A stretch of 44,447 nt of DNA from an uncultured Faecalibacterium sp. (GCA_934525735.1 CAKSZM010000007.1:1-44447); one strand, 5' to 3'. Positions 15,835-25,621 are shown, numbered from the stretch's first letter. Notes: a model not told the origin generated them from the sequence alone. A program made the numbers and translations.

Positions 15835-15863
15835 TTGACAAAACAATGCTGTTAACCTATACT
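15835..15863 (+). promoter_or_regulatory. Consensus sigma-A promoter of ilvA
   Basis: TTGACA (15835-15840), 17-base spacer, TATACT (15858-15863). The leader of about 70 bases holds a small hairpin GCCCTG-ATG-CAGGGC (15890-15904) with no U-run. I see no T-box here, unlike ilvB. Confidence 0.85.
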
Positions 15864-15942
15864 GAAAAACATGCTACGAACATAAAAAAGCCCTGATGCA
15901 GGGCGCAGGAAATAGAAAACGGATAGAGGGAGAATGACCGCC

Positions 15943-17148
15943 ATGCTGACTCTGGATAAGATCTACCACGCCGCCTTCGTGCTGAAGGACGTTGCCCGCA
16001 AGACCGACCTCATCGAGGCACCCAAGCTTTCCAAGGACTGCCAGCTCTACCTGAAAACGGAGAACCTGCAGGCTACCGGCAGCTTCAAGGTGCGCGGTGC
16101 TTATTATAAGATCAGCCAGCTTTCTGAGGAAGAGAGCGCAAAGGGTGTTATCGCCTGTTCCGCCGGCAACCATGCACAGGGCGTGGCGCTGGCAGCGACC
16201 CGGCGCGGCATCAAGAGCATCGTCTGTATGCCGGACGGTGCCCCCATCATGAAGGTGGAGAATACCAAGAATCTGGGCGCAGAGGTCTGCCTTGTGCCCG
16301 GCACCTACGACGATGCCCACGATAAGGCTGTGGAGCTGCAGGAAGAGACCGGAATGACCTTTATCCACCCCTATGATGATGAGCAGGTCATCGCGGGGCA
16401 GGGAACCATCGGTCTGGAAATTCTGGACCAGCTGCCGGATCTGGATGCGGTCATCGTGCCGGTGGGCGGCGGCGGCCTGATTTCCGGCGTGGCCTTTGCC
16501 ATCAAGAGCCTGCGCCCGGAGATCAAGGTCTACGGCGTACAGGCCGAGGGCGCACCCAGCATGTACCGCAGCCTGCATGAGCACAAGTATCAGACCCTGA
16601 AAGCCGTTTCCACCTTTGCGGACGGCATTCAAGTCAAGACCCCCGGCGAGCTGACCTATCAGATCTGCGAGCAGTATGTGGACGACATCGTGACCGTCAG
16701 CGAGGACGAGACCGCCGCCGCCATCCTCTCCCTGATGGAGAACCAGAAGCTGGTGGCCGAGGGCGCCGGTGCAGTGCCGGTGGCGGCTGCCCTATTCCAC
16801 AAGCTGCCCATCGAGGGCAAAAAGGTGGTGTGCGTCGTCTCCGGCGGTAACATCGATGTGAACATCCTCAACCGCGTCATTACCCGCGGTCTGGTCATGA
16901 GCGGACGCAAGGCCAACATGACCATCGCACTGGAGGACAAGCCCGGCCAGCTGAAGCGGGTGGCCGAGATCGTGTCCCGCTGCGGCAGCAATGTGGTGTC
17001 GGTGCAGCACGACGGTTCCGACCCCAATATGCCCATTTCCAGCTGCTTCCTGAAGCTGACCCTTGAGACCCGCGATGCTGCGCAGATCGAGCAGATCCGC
17101 AGCGAATTGACAAAAGAGGGTTTCCAGCTGGTGAGCGAGCGGGTGTAA
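15943..17148 (+). CDS. ilvA: Threonine ammonia-lyase (threonine deaminase), short form with C-terminal ACT domain
   Basis: The product is 401 aa from ATG at 15943. An in-frame ATG at 15934 lies only about one base after the AGAGGGAG ribosome site and is too close. The fold-II PLP enzyme makes 2-oxobutanoate from threonine, the first step to isoleucine. [10 protein letters not shown] contains the PLP lysine, [11 protein letters not shown] is the phosphate/substrate loop, and VGGGGLISG is the PLP-phosphate glycine loop. From about residue 322 a single ACT domain ([20 protein letters not shown]) suggests allosteric control. The length matches the one-ACT type found in Firmicutes. ridA follows downstream and removes the reactive imine this enzyme releases. 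Confidence 0.93.
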   Translation: MLTLDKIYHAAFVLKDVARKTDLIEAPKLSKDCQLYLKTENLQATGSFKVRGAYYKISQLSEEESAKGVIACSAGNHAQGVALAATRRGIKSIVCMPDGAPIMKVENTKNLGAEVCLVPGTYDDAHDKAVELQEETGMTFIHPYDDEQVIAGQGTIGLEILDQLPDLDAVIVPVGGGGLISGVAFAIKSLRPEIKVYGVQAEGAPSMYRSLHEHKYQTLKAVSTFADGIQVKTPGELTYQICEQYVDDIVTVSEDETAAAILSLMENQKLVAEGAGAVPVAAALFHKLPIEGKKVVCVVSGGNIDVNILNRVITRGLVMSGRKANMTIALEDKPGQLKRVAEIVSRCGSNVVSVQHDGSDPNMPISSCFLKLTLETRDAAQIEQIRSELTKEGFQLVSERV

Positions 17149-17168
17149 ACGGGTACATTTTTAGCGTG

Positions 17169-17307
17169 CTCGCCCTCTCCGTCACAGCTTACGCCGTGCC
17201 ACCTCTCCCAAAGGGAGAGGCCTTGGCAAAAAGATGAAGTTTACGTGGACTGCCAAGGGCTCCCACTTTGGGGGAGCTGCTGAGCAAAGCGAAGCTGAGA
17301 GGGCGAG
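17169..17307. repeat. Structured repeat element, family 2, copy A (between ilvA and ridA)
   Basis: Perfect 11-base terminal inverted repeats CTCGCCCTCTC (17169-17179) and GAGAGGGCGAG (17297-17307) enclose about 117 bases. Inside are further hairpins: CCTCTCCC-AAA-GGGAGAGG, CCTTGGCA pairing with TGCCAAGG, and GGCTCCC pairing with GGGAGC. Blocks such as CCGTCAC...GCCGTGCCACCTCTCCC recur inverted in copy B near 23.0 kb. There is no open frame of its own. It is a MITE-like or RNA-structured intergenic element. Confidence 0.75.
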
Positions 17308-17386
17308 GATGCTGACCTTGCATAACTACGATACTGAAATAGAAACACGTTATAAACTTTGCGTAATATAAAGGAGAGCTTATACC

Positions 17387-17761
17387 ATGAAAGTTGTATC
17401 TACCACCAACGCACCCGCAGCCATCGGCCCCTACAGCCAGGCCATCGATCTGGGCAATATGGTCTTTGTGTCCGGTCAGATCCCGGTAGACCCTGCCACC
17501 GGCACCATGGCCGACACTGTGGAAGAGCAGGCTGCCCAGAGCCTTGCAAACCTCAAGGCCATTCTGGCCGAGGCAGGTCTGACCATGGCCAATGTGGTCA
17601 AGACGGTCATCTTCCTGGCAGACATCAACGACTTTGCTGCCGTGAACGCCGTGTACGCCAAGGCGTTTGCCGAGCCGTTCCCGGCCCGCAGCTGTGTGCA
17701 GGTGGCCGCGATCCCCAAGGGCGCAAAGCTGGAGATCGAGTGCATCGCCGTGCGCGAGTGA
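17387..17761 (+). CDS. ridA: RidA family 2-iminobutanoate/2-iminopropanoate deaminase
   Basis: The product is 124 aa, the standard YjgF/RidA length. It hydrolyses the unstable enamine/imine released by threonine and serine dehydratases, protecting PLP enzymes. AAIGPYSQAI near the start, FVSGQIPVDP, and FPARSCVQVAAIP with the substrate-carboxylate Arg101 are diagnostic. Glu116 in KLEIECIAV matches the water-activating Glu. It lies downstream of ilvA with only a repeat element between them, consistent with shared purpose. The start follows AAAGGAGAG. Confidence 0.96.
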   Translation: MKVVSTTNAPAAIGPYSQAIDLGNMVFVSGQIPVDPATGTMADTVEEQAAQSLANLKAILAEAGLTMANVVKTVIFLADINDFAAVNAVYAKAFAEPFPARSCVQVAAIPKGAKLEIECIAVRE

Positions 17762-17770
17762 TAAACAATC

Positions 17771-17808
17771 AAAAATGCGCTGTGTCGGACGACACAGCGC
17801 ATTTTTTT
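17771..17808. terminator. Bidirectional terminator between ridA and the DUF815 gene
   Basis: ATGCGCTGTGTCG (17775-17787) and CGACACAGCGCAT (17790-17802) form a near-perfect hairpin. T7 follows on the plus strand and an A-run precedes it, so it works in both directions. Confidence 0.9.
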
Positions 17809-17821
17809 GTATGATTCGGTT

Positions 17822-19036
17822 TTACTTCTGCACTCCGGCCTCGCACTGTTCGATGAACTGCTTGGCCACGCGGGGGCTGCGGCCGCCGGCGCGGATGGCG
17901 AAAGCTTCGGCTTTGACCAGCAGCTGATCCATCGGCATATCGATGTGATGCTGCTTTGCCAGCTCGGCGAGGATGGTCTCGAACCGGGCCTTTTCCGGCC
18001 GCTGGAAGGTGACGGTCAGGCCGAACCGTGCCGAAAGGCTCATCAGCTCCTGCCGGGTGTCGGCTTCGTGGATGTCGTCGCCGGTGCGGTCGGTCAGGGT
18101 CTCTTTAATGAGGTGGCGGCGGTTGGAGGTGGCGTACACTGCGATGTTCTTGGCACGTCCGCCCACGCTGCCCTCGAGGATGGCCTTCAGGGCGGCAAAG
18201 TTGTCGTCGTTGGCGGTAAAGCTCAAATCGTCGATGAAGAGGATGAACTTGAGCGGGTTTGCGGCCAGCTTGTCCATCAGGTCGGGGATCTGATAGAGCT
18301 GGTTCTTTTTCACCTCCACAAGGCGCAGGCCTTCGGGTGCGAACTCGTTGGCGATGGCCTTGACCGAGCTTGACTTGCCGGTGCCGGCATCGCCGTAGAG
18401 CAGCACGTTGTTGGCGGGCATCCCGGCCAGCAGGGCTTTGGTGTTGGCGATGACCTTCTCCCGCTCCTTCTCGTAGCCCGGCAGCTCGGAAAGGCGCTGC
18501 GGGTCCGGGTACCTGACCGGCACCAGATGGCCGTTTTCCACCGTGAACACATGGTGCTTGGCAAACATGCCGTAGCCCTTTTTACCTACCTCGCTCATGC
18601 GCTGGGCGTAGGCGGCGGGCAGGTCGATGTCAGAAGTTTCCCACCGGGGCAGGAAGCTGAAGTCCGGGCTGCCGGGCATCAGGCCGCCGTCGGCCAGCAG
18701 CCCGTCCAGCGTCAGGCCGCACAGCTGCTGCAGAAAAGTCAGCTCACTGTCCAGTGCGGTTTTCAGCACCGGGCTGAGGGTGCCGGCAGCAGCAGAGCGC
18801 ACGCAGACGGTCTCGGCTTCCAGCACGGCGGCGCTGAGGTAGTCGCCCCAGTTGGTGGTGTGGTCGAACAGGGCGGCTTCAAATTGGGCTGCAGCGTCGC
18901 ACACCGGGCCGCAGCCGGGGGCACCGGTCTCCATCCGATCGGTCAGATCCATCAGTTTTGCGATCACGGGGTCATCCAGCAGACTGCGGAAGACCACAAG
19001 CCCGTGGAGCCGGGCGTTCCATTCTCTCAGTTTCAT
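17822..19036 (-). CDS. DUF815 family ATP-binding protein (AAA+-type P-loop ATPase)
   Basis: The product is 404 aa. Walker A is GDAGTGKSS (residues 215-223) and Walker B is FILFIDDLSF (264-273). VYATSNRRHLI is the sensor-1 strand and RSPRVAKQFIEQ lies in the C-terminal helical lid. LPGYEKEREKVIANTKALLAG just before Walker A and DLMDKLAANPLKFILFIDD are typical of DUF815. The N-terminal 200 residues are helical and family-specific. The group is AAA+-like; its cellular role is unknown to me, and there is no partner gene here. AGAGGACAGGAAT precedes the ATG on the minus strand. Confidence 0.85.
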   Translation of the reverse strand: MKLREWNARLHGLVVFRSLLDDPVIAKLMDLTDRMETGAPGCGPVCDAAAQFEAALFDHTTNWGDYLSAAVLEAETVCVRSAAAGTLSPVLKTALDSELTFLQQLCGLTLDGLLADGGLMPGSPDFSFLPRWETSDIDLPAAYAQRMSEVGKKGYGMFAKHHVFTVENGHLVPVRYPDPQRLSELPGYEKEREKVIANTKALLAGMPANNVLLYGDAGTGKSSSVKAIANEFAPEGLRLVEVKKNQLYQIPDLMDKLAANPLKFILFIDDLSFTANDDNFAALKAILEGSVGGRAKNIAVYATSNRRHLIKETLTDRTGDDIHEADTRQELMSLSARFGLTVTFQRPEKARFETILAELAKQHHIDMPMDQLLVKAEAFAIRAGGRSPRVAKQFIEQCEAGVQK

Positions 19037-19183
19037 ATTCCTGTCCTCTATCTCTTAGATTAAAAAACAACGCGCAGGCGCGCATACAGGAAGTATACAG
19101 CGCTTTGTGCCCGGGTGCAAGGGTTGCAGGGCCGGTGTTCAATTAACTTCATGTTTCGGGTGATTCAGAATAAATTTTGTCGA

Positions 19184-19211
19184 TTGACAAAAGCCCGATT
19201 TATAGTATAAT
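19184..19211 (+). promoter_or_regulatory. Promoter of the ilvBNCD operon
   Basis: TTGACA (19184-19189), 16-base spacer, TATAAT (19206-19211). Transcription would start about 19218, just ahead of the T-box leader. Confidence 0.8.
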
Positions 19212-19223
19212 TTACATCAACAA

Positions 19224-19505
19224 ATGCGCAGATGGGAAAAAGTACCACACGATCCCCACTGTTCAGAGAGCTGCCGTCTGGTGCAAGGCAGTCAGCGTTT
19301 CGTGCGGAAAATCGTCCCGGAGCAGCCTGCCCAACGGGTGCAAACCCTTGTAAGCAGCGCCGGTTGCAGCCGTTACCGTGCGGGACTTTGTTGGAAGTCC
19401 GTGAGTGGGCGCAGGATGCGTCAACGAGAGTGGTACCGCAGAGAACTTGATGATCACAAGGTCTTTGTCTCTTGATTTGGCAGGGGACAAGGGCCTTTTA
19501 TTTTC
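19224..19505 (+). ncRNA. T-box riboswitch (likely isoleucine, AUC specifier)
   Basis: The leader has the T-box AGAGTGGTACCGCA (19427-19440), which pairs with the uncharged tRNA acceptor end, and upstream Stem I elements (AGAGAG bulge near 19265, GGTG loop near 19280). The likely specifier is ATC at 19311-19313, in the context GGAAA-ATC-GTCCC, which would read tRNA-Ile; GTC (valine) is less well placed. The terminator stem starts AAGGTCTTTGTCTC (19458) and pairs with GGGGACAAGGGCCTT, then TTATTTT. Low tRNA charging would favour the antiterminator and let ilvBNCD be transcribed. Confidence 0.88.
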
Positions 19506-19578
19506 CCTTGAAATCTCTGCTGGAACGTGGAAAAGTGGAAAAAGTGGATTTTAGGACAGGAAACAGGAGTAACTCACC

Positions 19579-21243
19579 ATGCAGTTGAACGGTTCTCAGA
19601 TTTTTGTGGAGGTTCTTTGCGAGCAGGGCGTGGATACCATTTTTGGTTATCCCGGCGGTGCGGTGCTGAACCTCTACGATGAGCTGTATAAGAATTCCGA
19701 CCGCATCACCCATGTGCTGACGGCGCATGAGCAGGGCGCGTCCCACGCAGCGGACGGCTACGCCCGCGCCACCGGCCGCACCGGCGTGGTGCTGGCCACC
19801 AGCGGCCCGGGTGCTACCAATCTGGTCACCGGCATTGCTACCGCTTATATGGACTCGGTGCCCATGGTGGCCTTTACCGGCAACGTGACCACCGCGGGTC
19901 TGGGCAAGGACGGCTTCCAGGAAGCTTACATCGAGGGCATCACGATGCCTATCACCAAGCACAACTTCACGGTGCGCCGGGTGGAAGAGCTGGCCGACAC
20001 CATGCGGGCGGCGTTCCGCATTGCACAGAGCGGCCGCAAAGGCCCGGTGCTGGTGGATATCCCCAAGGACGTGACCGCAGCTGTCTGCGAGTTCACCTCC
20101 AAGCAGCCGGAAAAGATCCGCACGGTCACTACCTTTAATGAAGAGCAGGTCAAGTGGGCAGCCGACCTCATCAACGCCGCCCAGCGTCCGCTGGTGTACT
20201 TTGGCGGCGGCGTGCGCAGCGCCGCTTCCTGCCAGCCGCTGCGGGATCTGCTGCACAAGGCCGAGATCCCCGCAACCTATACCCTGATGGCAGCCGGTGT
20301 TGTGCCCTACGGCGACCCGATGAACATCGGCATGGTGGGTATGCACGGCTGCTACACTTCCAACCGGGCTGTGGCCGACTGCGACGTGCTGATCGCTGTG
20401 GGCACCCGCTTCTCGGACCGTGTGGCGCTGAACCCCAAGACTTTTGCAAAGAACGCCACCATCATCCAGATCGACATCGACCCCAGTGAGCTGGGCAAGA
20501 ACGTGGAAGTGGATCTCTCCATCGTGGGCGACGCGGCTTATGTGCTCAACGCCATGCTGCCGCAGATCGAGGAAAAGAAGCACCCCGAGTGGATGGCCAT
20601 GATCCACGAGTGGCAGGCGCAGGATTATCACCCCGTGTCCGATCCTTCCCGCCTGATGCCCCATCAGGTCATCGGCGAGGTGTGCAACCAGTGCGGCCCC
20701 GAGGCCGTATATGTTACCGATGTGGGTCAGCACCAGATGTGGGCGGCGCAGTACATCCGCCACACCAAGAGCCGCGGATTCATCACCAGCGGCGGTCTGG
20801 GAACCATGGGCTTCGGCTACGGTGCAGCCATCGGCGCACAGATGGCGCTGGGCCGCGACCAGCGGGTTGTGATGTTCACCGGCGACGGCTCCTTCCACAT
20901 GAACCTCAACGAAGCCTGCACCGCCGTCAGCTACGAGCTGCCCATCATCACGGTCATCTTCAATAACTCTGTGCTGGGCATGGTCCGTCAGTGGCAGACC
21001 ACCTTCTACGGCAAGCGCTACAGCCAGACCGACCCCCACCGCAAGACCGATTTCGTCAAGCTGGCCGAGGGCTTCGGCCTGAAGGGCTACCGCTGCAGCA
21101 ATCTGGCCGAGTTCCAGACGGCATTTGCAGACGCCCTCAAGCAGAAAGGCCCCACCTGGATCGAGTGCATTATCGACAAGGACGAAAAGGTCCTGCCCAT
21201 GATCCCCGGCGGCGGCGACATCAACGATATCATCATGGAATAA
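19579..21243 (+). CDS. ilvB: Acetolactate synthase, large (catalytic) subunit
   Basis: The product is 554 aa, normal for a biosynthetic AHAS. It is a ThDP enzyme condensing pyruvate with pyruvate or 2-oxobutanoate, the shared step for valine, leucine and isoleucine. The catalytic glutamate is Glu51 (AHEQGASHAADGYAR). The ThDP/Mg motif runs from GDGSFHMN (435-442) to the NN at about 462. The N-terminal SQIFVEVLCEQGVDTIFGYPGGA and the FAD-region block LGTMGFGYGAAIGA are typical. It is followed 15 bases later by its regulatory subunit, which marks it as AHAS and not the catabolic AlsS. It lies directly downstream of the T-box. Confidence 0.97.
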   Translation: MQLNGSQIFVEVLCEQGVDTIFGYPGGAVLNLYDELYKNSDRITHVLTAHEQGASHAADGYARATGRTGVVLATSGPGATNLVTGIATAYMDSVPMVAFTGNVTTAGLGKDGFQEAYIEGITMPITKHNFTVRRVEELADTMRAAFRIAQSGRKGPVLVDIPKDVTAAVCEFTSKQPEKIRTVTTFNEEQVKWAADLINAAQRPLVYFGGGVRSAASCQPLRDLLHKAEIPATYTLMAAGVVPYGDPMNIGMVGMHGCYTSNRAVADCDVLIAVGTRFSDRVALNPKTFAKNATIIQIDIDPSELGKNVEVDLSIVGDAAYVLNAMLPQIEEKKHPEWMAMIHEWQAQDYHPVSDPSRLMPHQVIGEVCNQCGPEAVYVTDVGQHQMWAAQYIRHTKSRGFITSGGLGTMGFGYGAAIGAQMALGRDQRVVMFTGDGSFHMNLNEACTAVSYELPIITVIFNNSVLGMVRQWQTTFYGKRYSQTDPHRKTDFVKLAEGFGLKGYRCSNLAEFQTAFADALKQKGPTWIECIIDKDEKVLPMIPGGGDINDIIME

Positions 21244-21258
21244 GGAGGACACAGCAAC

Positions 21259-21831
21259 ATGGAAACCAATCAGCGCAGGGTCATCAGCCTGCTGGTGGAC
21301 AACCAGAGCGGCGTTCTGGCCCGTGTGTCCAACCTGTTCTGCCGCCGCGGCTTCAACATCGACAGCCTGACCGTGTCGGCCACCAATGACCCGGCGGTCA
21401 GCCGCATCACCGTGACCATCACCAGCGACGACCGCGCCCTCAAGCAGCTCATCCTGCAGACCGAGCGTCTGGAAGTGACCCGCCAGGTCTTTGTGCTGGA
21501 CAGCGACAAATCGCTGGAGCGGGAGCTGCTGCTGCTCAAGGTGGCGTCCGATGTGCACAACCGCACCGAGCTGCGGGAGATCGCCGGCATCTACAAGGCA
21601 AAGATCATCGATCTTTCGCCGGACAGCATGGTGTTTGAGCTGATCGGCAAGCCGGACAAGATCGACGCCTTCTTGAAAATGTTTGCCGACTACAACATCC
21701 TTGAGCAGTGCCGCACCGGCGTCACCGCACTGGAGCGCGGCGGGATGCATCAGCATATGCAGAAGCCCCCGCAGGAAGTGCGCTCGGCGCAGCTGCCCCT
21801 GCCCGGCACCCACTGCCCGGAACGGGCGTAA
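21259..21831 (+). CDS. ilvN: Acetolactate synthase, small (regulatory) subunit
   Basis: The product is 190 aa. The N-terminal ACT domain (VISLLVDNQSGVLARVSNLF, RRGFNIDSLTVS) binds the feedback inhibitor valine. The C-terminal domain (LLLLKVASDVHNRTELREIA, DLSPDSMVFELIGKPDKIDAF) is the usual second half. The extreme C-terminus (from about 172) is a Pro/Gln/His-rich extension. AAGGAGG precedes the ATG. A 114-base gap to ilvC holds only a short hairpin (CTTCCCC paired with GGGGAAG near 21834-21850) that resembles the family 2 repeat hairpins. Confidence 0.95.
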   Translation: METNQRRVISLLVDNQSGVLARVSNLFCRRGFNIDSLTVSATNDPAVSRITVTITSDDRALKQLILQTERLEVTRQVFVLDSDKSLERELLLLKVASDVHNRTELREIAGIYKAKIIDLSPDSMVFELIGKPDKIDAFLKMFADYNILEQCRTGVTALERGGMHQHMQKPPQEVRSAQLPLPGTHCPERA

Positions 21832-21891
21832 GGCTTCCCCTTGGGGGAAGGCAAACCACAGCTTTTCCGCTCCCGGTGAGCGAAAAAATAA

Positions 21892-22965
<1,074 letters not shown>

Positions 22966-22969
22966 GGGG

Positions 22970-23112
22970 AAAACCCTCTCAGGCCGCCTTTCGGCGGCCA
23001 GCTCCCCCGAAAGGGGGAGCTTTTGTTGAAAGTGGGAACCTTATAGATCCTCCGCAAAAACCTCTCCCCTTCGGGAGAGGTGGCACGGCGCAGCCGTGAC
23101 GGAGAGGGTTTT
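22970..23112. repeat. Structured repeat element, family 2, copy B (between ilvC and ilvD)
   Basis: Perfect 11-base terminal inverted repeats AAAACCCTCTC (22970-22980) and GAGAGGGTTTT (23102-23112). Inside are GGCCGCC/GGCGGCC (22982-22999), GCTCCCCC-GAAA-GGGGGAGC (23001-23020), CCTCTCCC-CTTC-GGGAGAGG (23061-23080) and CACGGC-GCA-GCCGTG (23084-23098). The loops GAAA and UUCG are the classic extra-stable RNA tetraloops. The order of blocks is the inverse of copy A. It ends just ahead of the ilvD ribosome site, so it would be transcribed within the ilv operon. Confidence 0.8.
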
Positions 23113-23133
23113 TGTCAGAAAAGAGGATTTGAA

Positions 23134-24792
23134 ATGAGAAGTGACAACGTGACCAAGGGTTCGGAGCGTGCGCCGAACCGAAGCCTGTTTTACGCACTGG
23201 GTTACACCCCCGAAGAGCTGGAGCGCCCGCTGATCGGTGTGGTGAGCGCTTACAGCGAGATCGTGCCCGGCCATATGAATCTGGACAAGATCGCCGACGC
23301 CGTCAAGGCCGGTGTTGAGATGGCGGGCGGCACCCCCATCCTGATCCCTGCCATCGGCGTATGCGACGGCATCGCCATGGGCCATGTGGGTATGAAGTAC
23401 TCGCTGGCCTCCCGTGAGCTGATCTGCGACAGCGTGGAGACCATGCTGATGGCCCACCAGCTGGACGGTCTGGTGCTGGTGCCCAACTGCGACAAGATCG
23501 TGCCCGGCATGGTCATGGCCGCTGTCCGTATGGACGTGCCCGCCGTGGTCTGCTCCGGCGGCCCGATGCTGGCCGGCACCTACGGCGGCGAAGAGGTGAG
23601 CCTTTCCAAGATGTTCGAGGCCGTGGGTGCCTACAAAGCCGGTATGATCACCGAAGATCAGCTGGAAGACTGCACCTGCAACTGCTGCCCCAGCTGCGGC
23701 AGCTGCTCCGGTATGTACACCGCAAACAGCATGAACTGCCTGTGCGAGGCCATCGGCATTGCACTGCCCGGCAACGGCACCATCCCGGCTGTGTACTCCA
23801 AGCGTCTGCAGCTGGCAAAGCACGCCGGTATGGCCATCATGGACATGGTGAAGAAGGGCATCACCGCCCGCCAGATCATCAATGAGCGCTCCATCCGCAA
23901 CGCTCTGACCTGCGATATGGCTCTGGGCTGCTCCACCAACACCGTGCTGCACCTGCTGGCCATCGCTTACGAGGCCGGTGTGCCCATCGACCTGAAGCTA
24001 TTCAACGAGATCAGCGCCAAGACCCCCAACCTGTGCCATCTGGCACCGGCCGGCCCCACCCATATGCCGGATCTGTACGCCGCCGGCGGCATTCCCGCTG
24101 TGCAGGCCGAGCTGGCCAAGAAGGGTCTGCTGGATCTGGATGTGCCCACTGTCACCGGCAAGACCCTGGGCGAGAACATCAAGGGCGCTCACATCCTGAA
24201 CGAAAAGGCCATCCGTCCCATCGACAACCCCTACTCCCAGACCGGCGGCCTGCAGATCCTGTGGGGCAACATTGCGCCGGACGGCTGTGTGGTCAAGCGC
24301 AGCGCCGTGGCACCCGAGATGCAGCAGCACTCCGGCCCGGCCCGCGTGTTCAACAGCGAAGAAACCGCCATTGCAGCCATCTACGCAGGCCAGATCGTCC
24401 CGGGCGATGTGGTGGTCATCCGCTACGAAGGCCCCAAGGGCGGCCCCGGCATGCGTGAAATGCTGAACCCCACCTCCGCTCTGGCTGGCATGAAGCTGGA
24501 CAAGACTGTGGCCCTCATCACCGACGGCCGCTTCTCCGGCGCTTCCCGCGGCGCGGCCATCGGCCACGTCAGCCCGGAAGCTGCTTCCGGCGGCCCCATC
24601 GGCCTGATTGAAGAGGGTGATATCATCAACATCGATATCCCCAATGCAAAGATCACGCTGGAAGTGTCCGATGAAGTTCTGGCCGAGCGCAAGGCAAAAT
24701 ATGTTGCTCCCGAACCCAACATCAAGACCGGCTGGCTGAGCCGCTATGCACGCATGGTCACCAGTGCAAATCTGGGTGCAGTGTTGAAGTAA
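23134..24792 (+). CDS. ilvD: Dihydroxy-acid dehydratase
   Basis: The product is 552 aa from ATG at 23134, which has AGAGGA 7 bases upstream. An in-frame ATG at 23080 falls inside repeat copy B and would add unrelated residues, so it is rejected. IlvD dehydrates dihydroxy-isovalerate and -methylvalerate with an Fe-S cluster. Cluster cysteines fit NCDKIVPGM and [24 protein letters not shown] lies before them. [11 protein letters not shown] and [21 protein letters not shown] are the substrate/Mg blocks near the end. It is the last gene of ilvBNCD and stops before a strong bidirectional terminator. Confidence 0.96.
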   Translation: MRSDNVTKGSERAPNRSLFYALGYTPEELERPLIGVVSAYSEIVPGHMNLDKIADAVKAGVEMAGGTPILIPAIGVCDGIAMGHVGMKYSLASRELICDSVETMLMAHQLDGLVLVPNCDKIVPGMVMAAVRMDVPAVVCSGGPMLAGTYGGEEVSLSKMFEAVGAYKAGMITEDQLEDCTCNCCPSCGSCSGMYTANSMNCLCEAIGIALPGNGTIPAVYSKRLQLAKHAGMAIMDMVKKGITARQIINERSIRNALTCDMALGCSTNTVLHLLAIAYEAGVPIDLKLFNEISAKTPNLCHLAPAGPTHMPDLYAAGGIPAVQAELAKKGLLDLDVPTVTGKTLGENIKGAHILNEKAIRPIDNPYSQTGGLQILWGNIAPDGCVVKRSAVAPEMQQHSGPARVFNSEETAIAAIYAGQIVPGDVVVIRYEGPKGGPGMREMLNPTSALAGMKLDKTVALITDGRFSGASRGAAIGHVSPEAASGGPIGLIEEGDIINIDIPNAKITLEVSDEVLAERKAKYVAPEPNIKTGWLSRYARMVTSANLGAVLK

Positions 24793-24821
24793 AACGGCCC
24801 GAAGGCAAAACAGGCAAAAAG

Positions 24822-24862
24822 AATGACCCGGAAGATCACCGACGATCTTCCGGGTCATTTTT
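24822..24862. terminator. Bidirectional terminator between ilvD and bioY
   Basis: AATGACCCGGAAGATC (24822-24837) and GATCTTCCGGGTCATT (24844-24859) form a perfect 16-bp stem with T-runs in both directions. Confidence 0.92.
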
Positions 24863-24879
24863 GTGTTTTTTGGGAAAAA

Positions 24880-25440
24880 TCAGGCTTCCTTCAGCTTCAA
24901 CACACCGGCCTGTTCCAGACGCTTGCGCAGCAGGGAGCCGATGACGCAGGAGATGACGATCTTGGCCAGATCAAATGCGATAAAGGGGTACACGCACACA
25001 GAAAGTGCATAGCCCAGGGTGGTCTTCATCTGGAATACGAACCACGCCGTGCCCAGCACATAACAGACCGCGTCGCCCAGGATCAGGCCGAGGCCGGAGA
25101 TCACCGGGTTGCCCTTGCTCTTTTCAATGAACAGGCCGCCGATGAAGGCCAGCGGCAGATAGCCCACGAGGTAGCCGCCGGTGGGGCCGGCCAGAATGGA
25201 CACGCCTGCCGAGTAACCGGCAAAGACCGGCACACCGATCAGGCCGATGAGCAGATAGATGGCAACGCTCAGGGTGCCGAACTTCGGCCCCAGCAGCCAT
25301 GCGGCAAAGCAGATGACGAGGTTTGCCATGGCGATGGGCACCGCGCCGATGGGAATGCTCAGCGGGCTGAGCACGCACATGACGGCGGCCATCACGGCGG
25401 TGACGGCCATCTGATAAGTAGTCAGTTTTTTGTTTTTCAT
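24880..25440 (-). CDS. bioY: Biotin ECF transporter substrate-binding (S) component BioY
   Basis: The product is 186 aa with six predicted membrane helices. LGPKFGTLSVAIYLLIGLIGVPVFAG, then GPTGGYLVGYLPLAFIGG, is the BioY signature, and the helix-1 region AVTAVMAAVMCVLSPLSIPIGAVPI fits ECF S-components. BioY binds biotin with high affinity and uses a shared EcfT/EcfA energy module; none is encoded nearby, so the module must be elsewhere, or BioY works alone. No biotin synthesis gene is present in the window. AGAGGGG precedes the ATG on the minus strand. A BirA-like operator overlaps its promoter. Confidence 0.95.
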   Translation of the reverse strand: MKNKKLTTYQMAVTAVMAAVMCVLSPLSIPIGAVPIAMANLVICFAAWLLGPKFGTLSVAIYLLIGLIGVPVFAGYSAGVSILAGPTGGYLVGYLPLAFIGGLFIEKSKGNPVISGLGLILGDAVCYVLGTAWFVFQMKTTLGYALSVCVYPFIAFDLAKIVISCVIGSLLRKRLEQAGVLKLKEA

Positions 25441-25486
25441 ACGATGATATCCCCTCTGTTTATTTTTTACAAGGCATCTGTGCCCG

Positions 25487-25516
25487 AGTATAACGCAGAA
25501 AACTGCAAATGGTCAA
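25487..25516 (-). promoter_or_regulatory. Promoter of bioY
   Basis: On the minus strand TTGACC (25516-25511), 18-base spacer, TATACT (25492-25487). Confidence 0.65.
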
Positions 25517-25542
25517 CGACGAAATTGAAAATGGGTTTACAA
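25510..25542 (-). promoter_or_regulatory. BirA-like biotin operator overlapping the bioY -35
   Basis: On the minus strand TTGTAAACC, 15 bases, CGTTGACCA. The left half equals the known bacterial BirA half-site, and the right half matches its inverse GGTTTACAA at 6 of 9 positions. It covers the -35 hexamer, as expected for a biotinyl-5'-AMP-dependent repressor site. The call rests on motif similarity plus gene context. Confidence 0.5.
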
Positions 25543-25553
25543 TGATAGAGGGC

Positions 25554-25583
25554 TTGCTTTTTGAACCGGAAAAACGATATACT
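25554..25583 (+). promoter_or_regulatory. Promoter of the 25622 gene
   Basis: TTGCTT (25554-25559), 18-base spacer, TATACT (25578-25583). It is divergent from the bioY promoter. Confidence 0.5.
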
Positions 25584-25621
25584 GTGTGGGATAAGAGAAT
25601 CAAAACAAAGGAGGGACTCTG

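Noticed and set aside
15864..15942. Attenuator peptide or T-box in the ilvA leader
   Set aside because: Only a 6-bp hairpin GCCCTG/CAGGGC without U-run, no T-box sequence, and the short ATG frame has no run of branched-chain or threonine codons.
19498..21813. A 771-codon open frame on the minus strand opposite ilvB-ilvN
   Set aside because: It is the GC-rich shadow of ilvB and ilvN: no ribosome site, His/Asp-rich composition typical of antisense frames, and both plus-strand genes are intact with diagnostic motifs.
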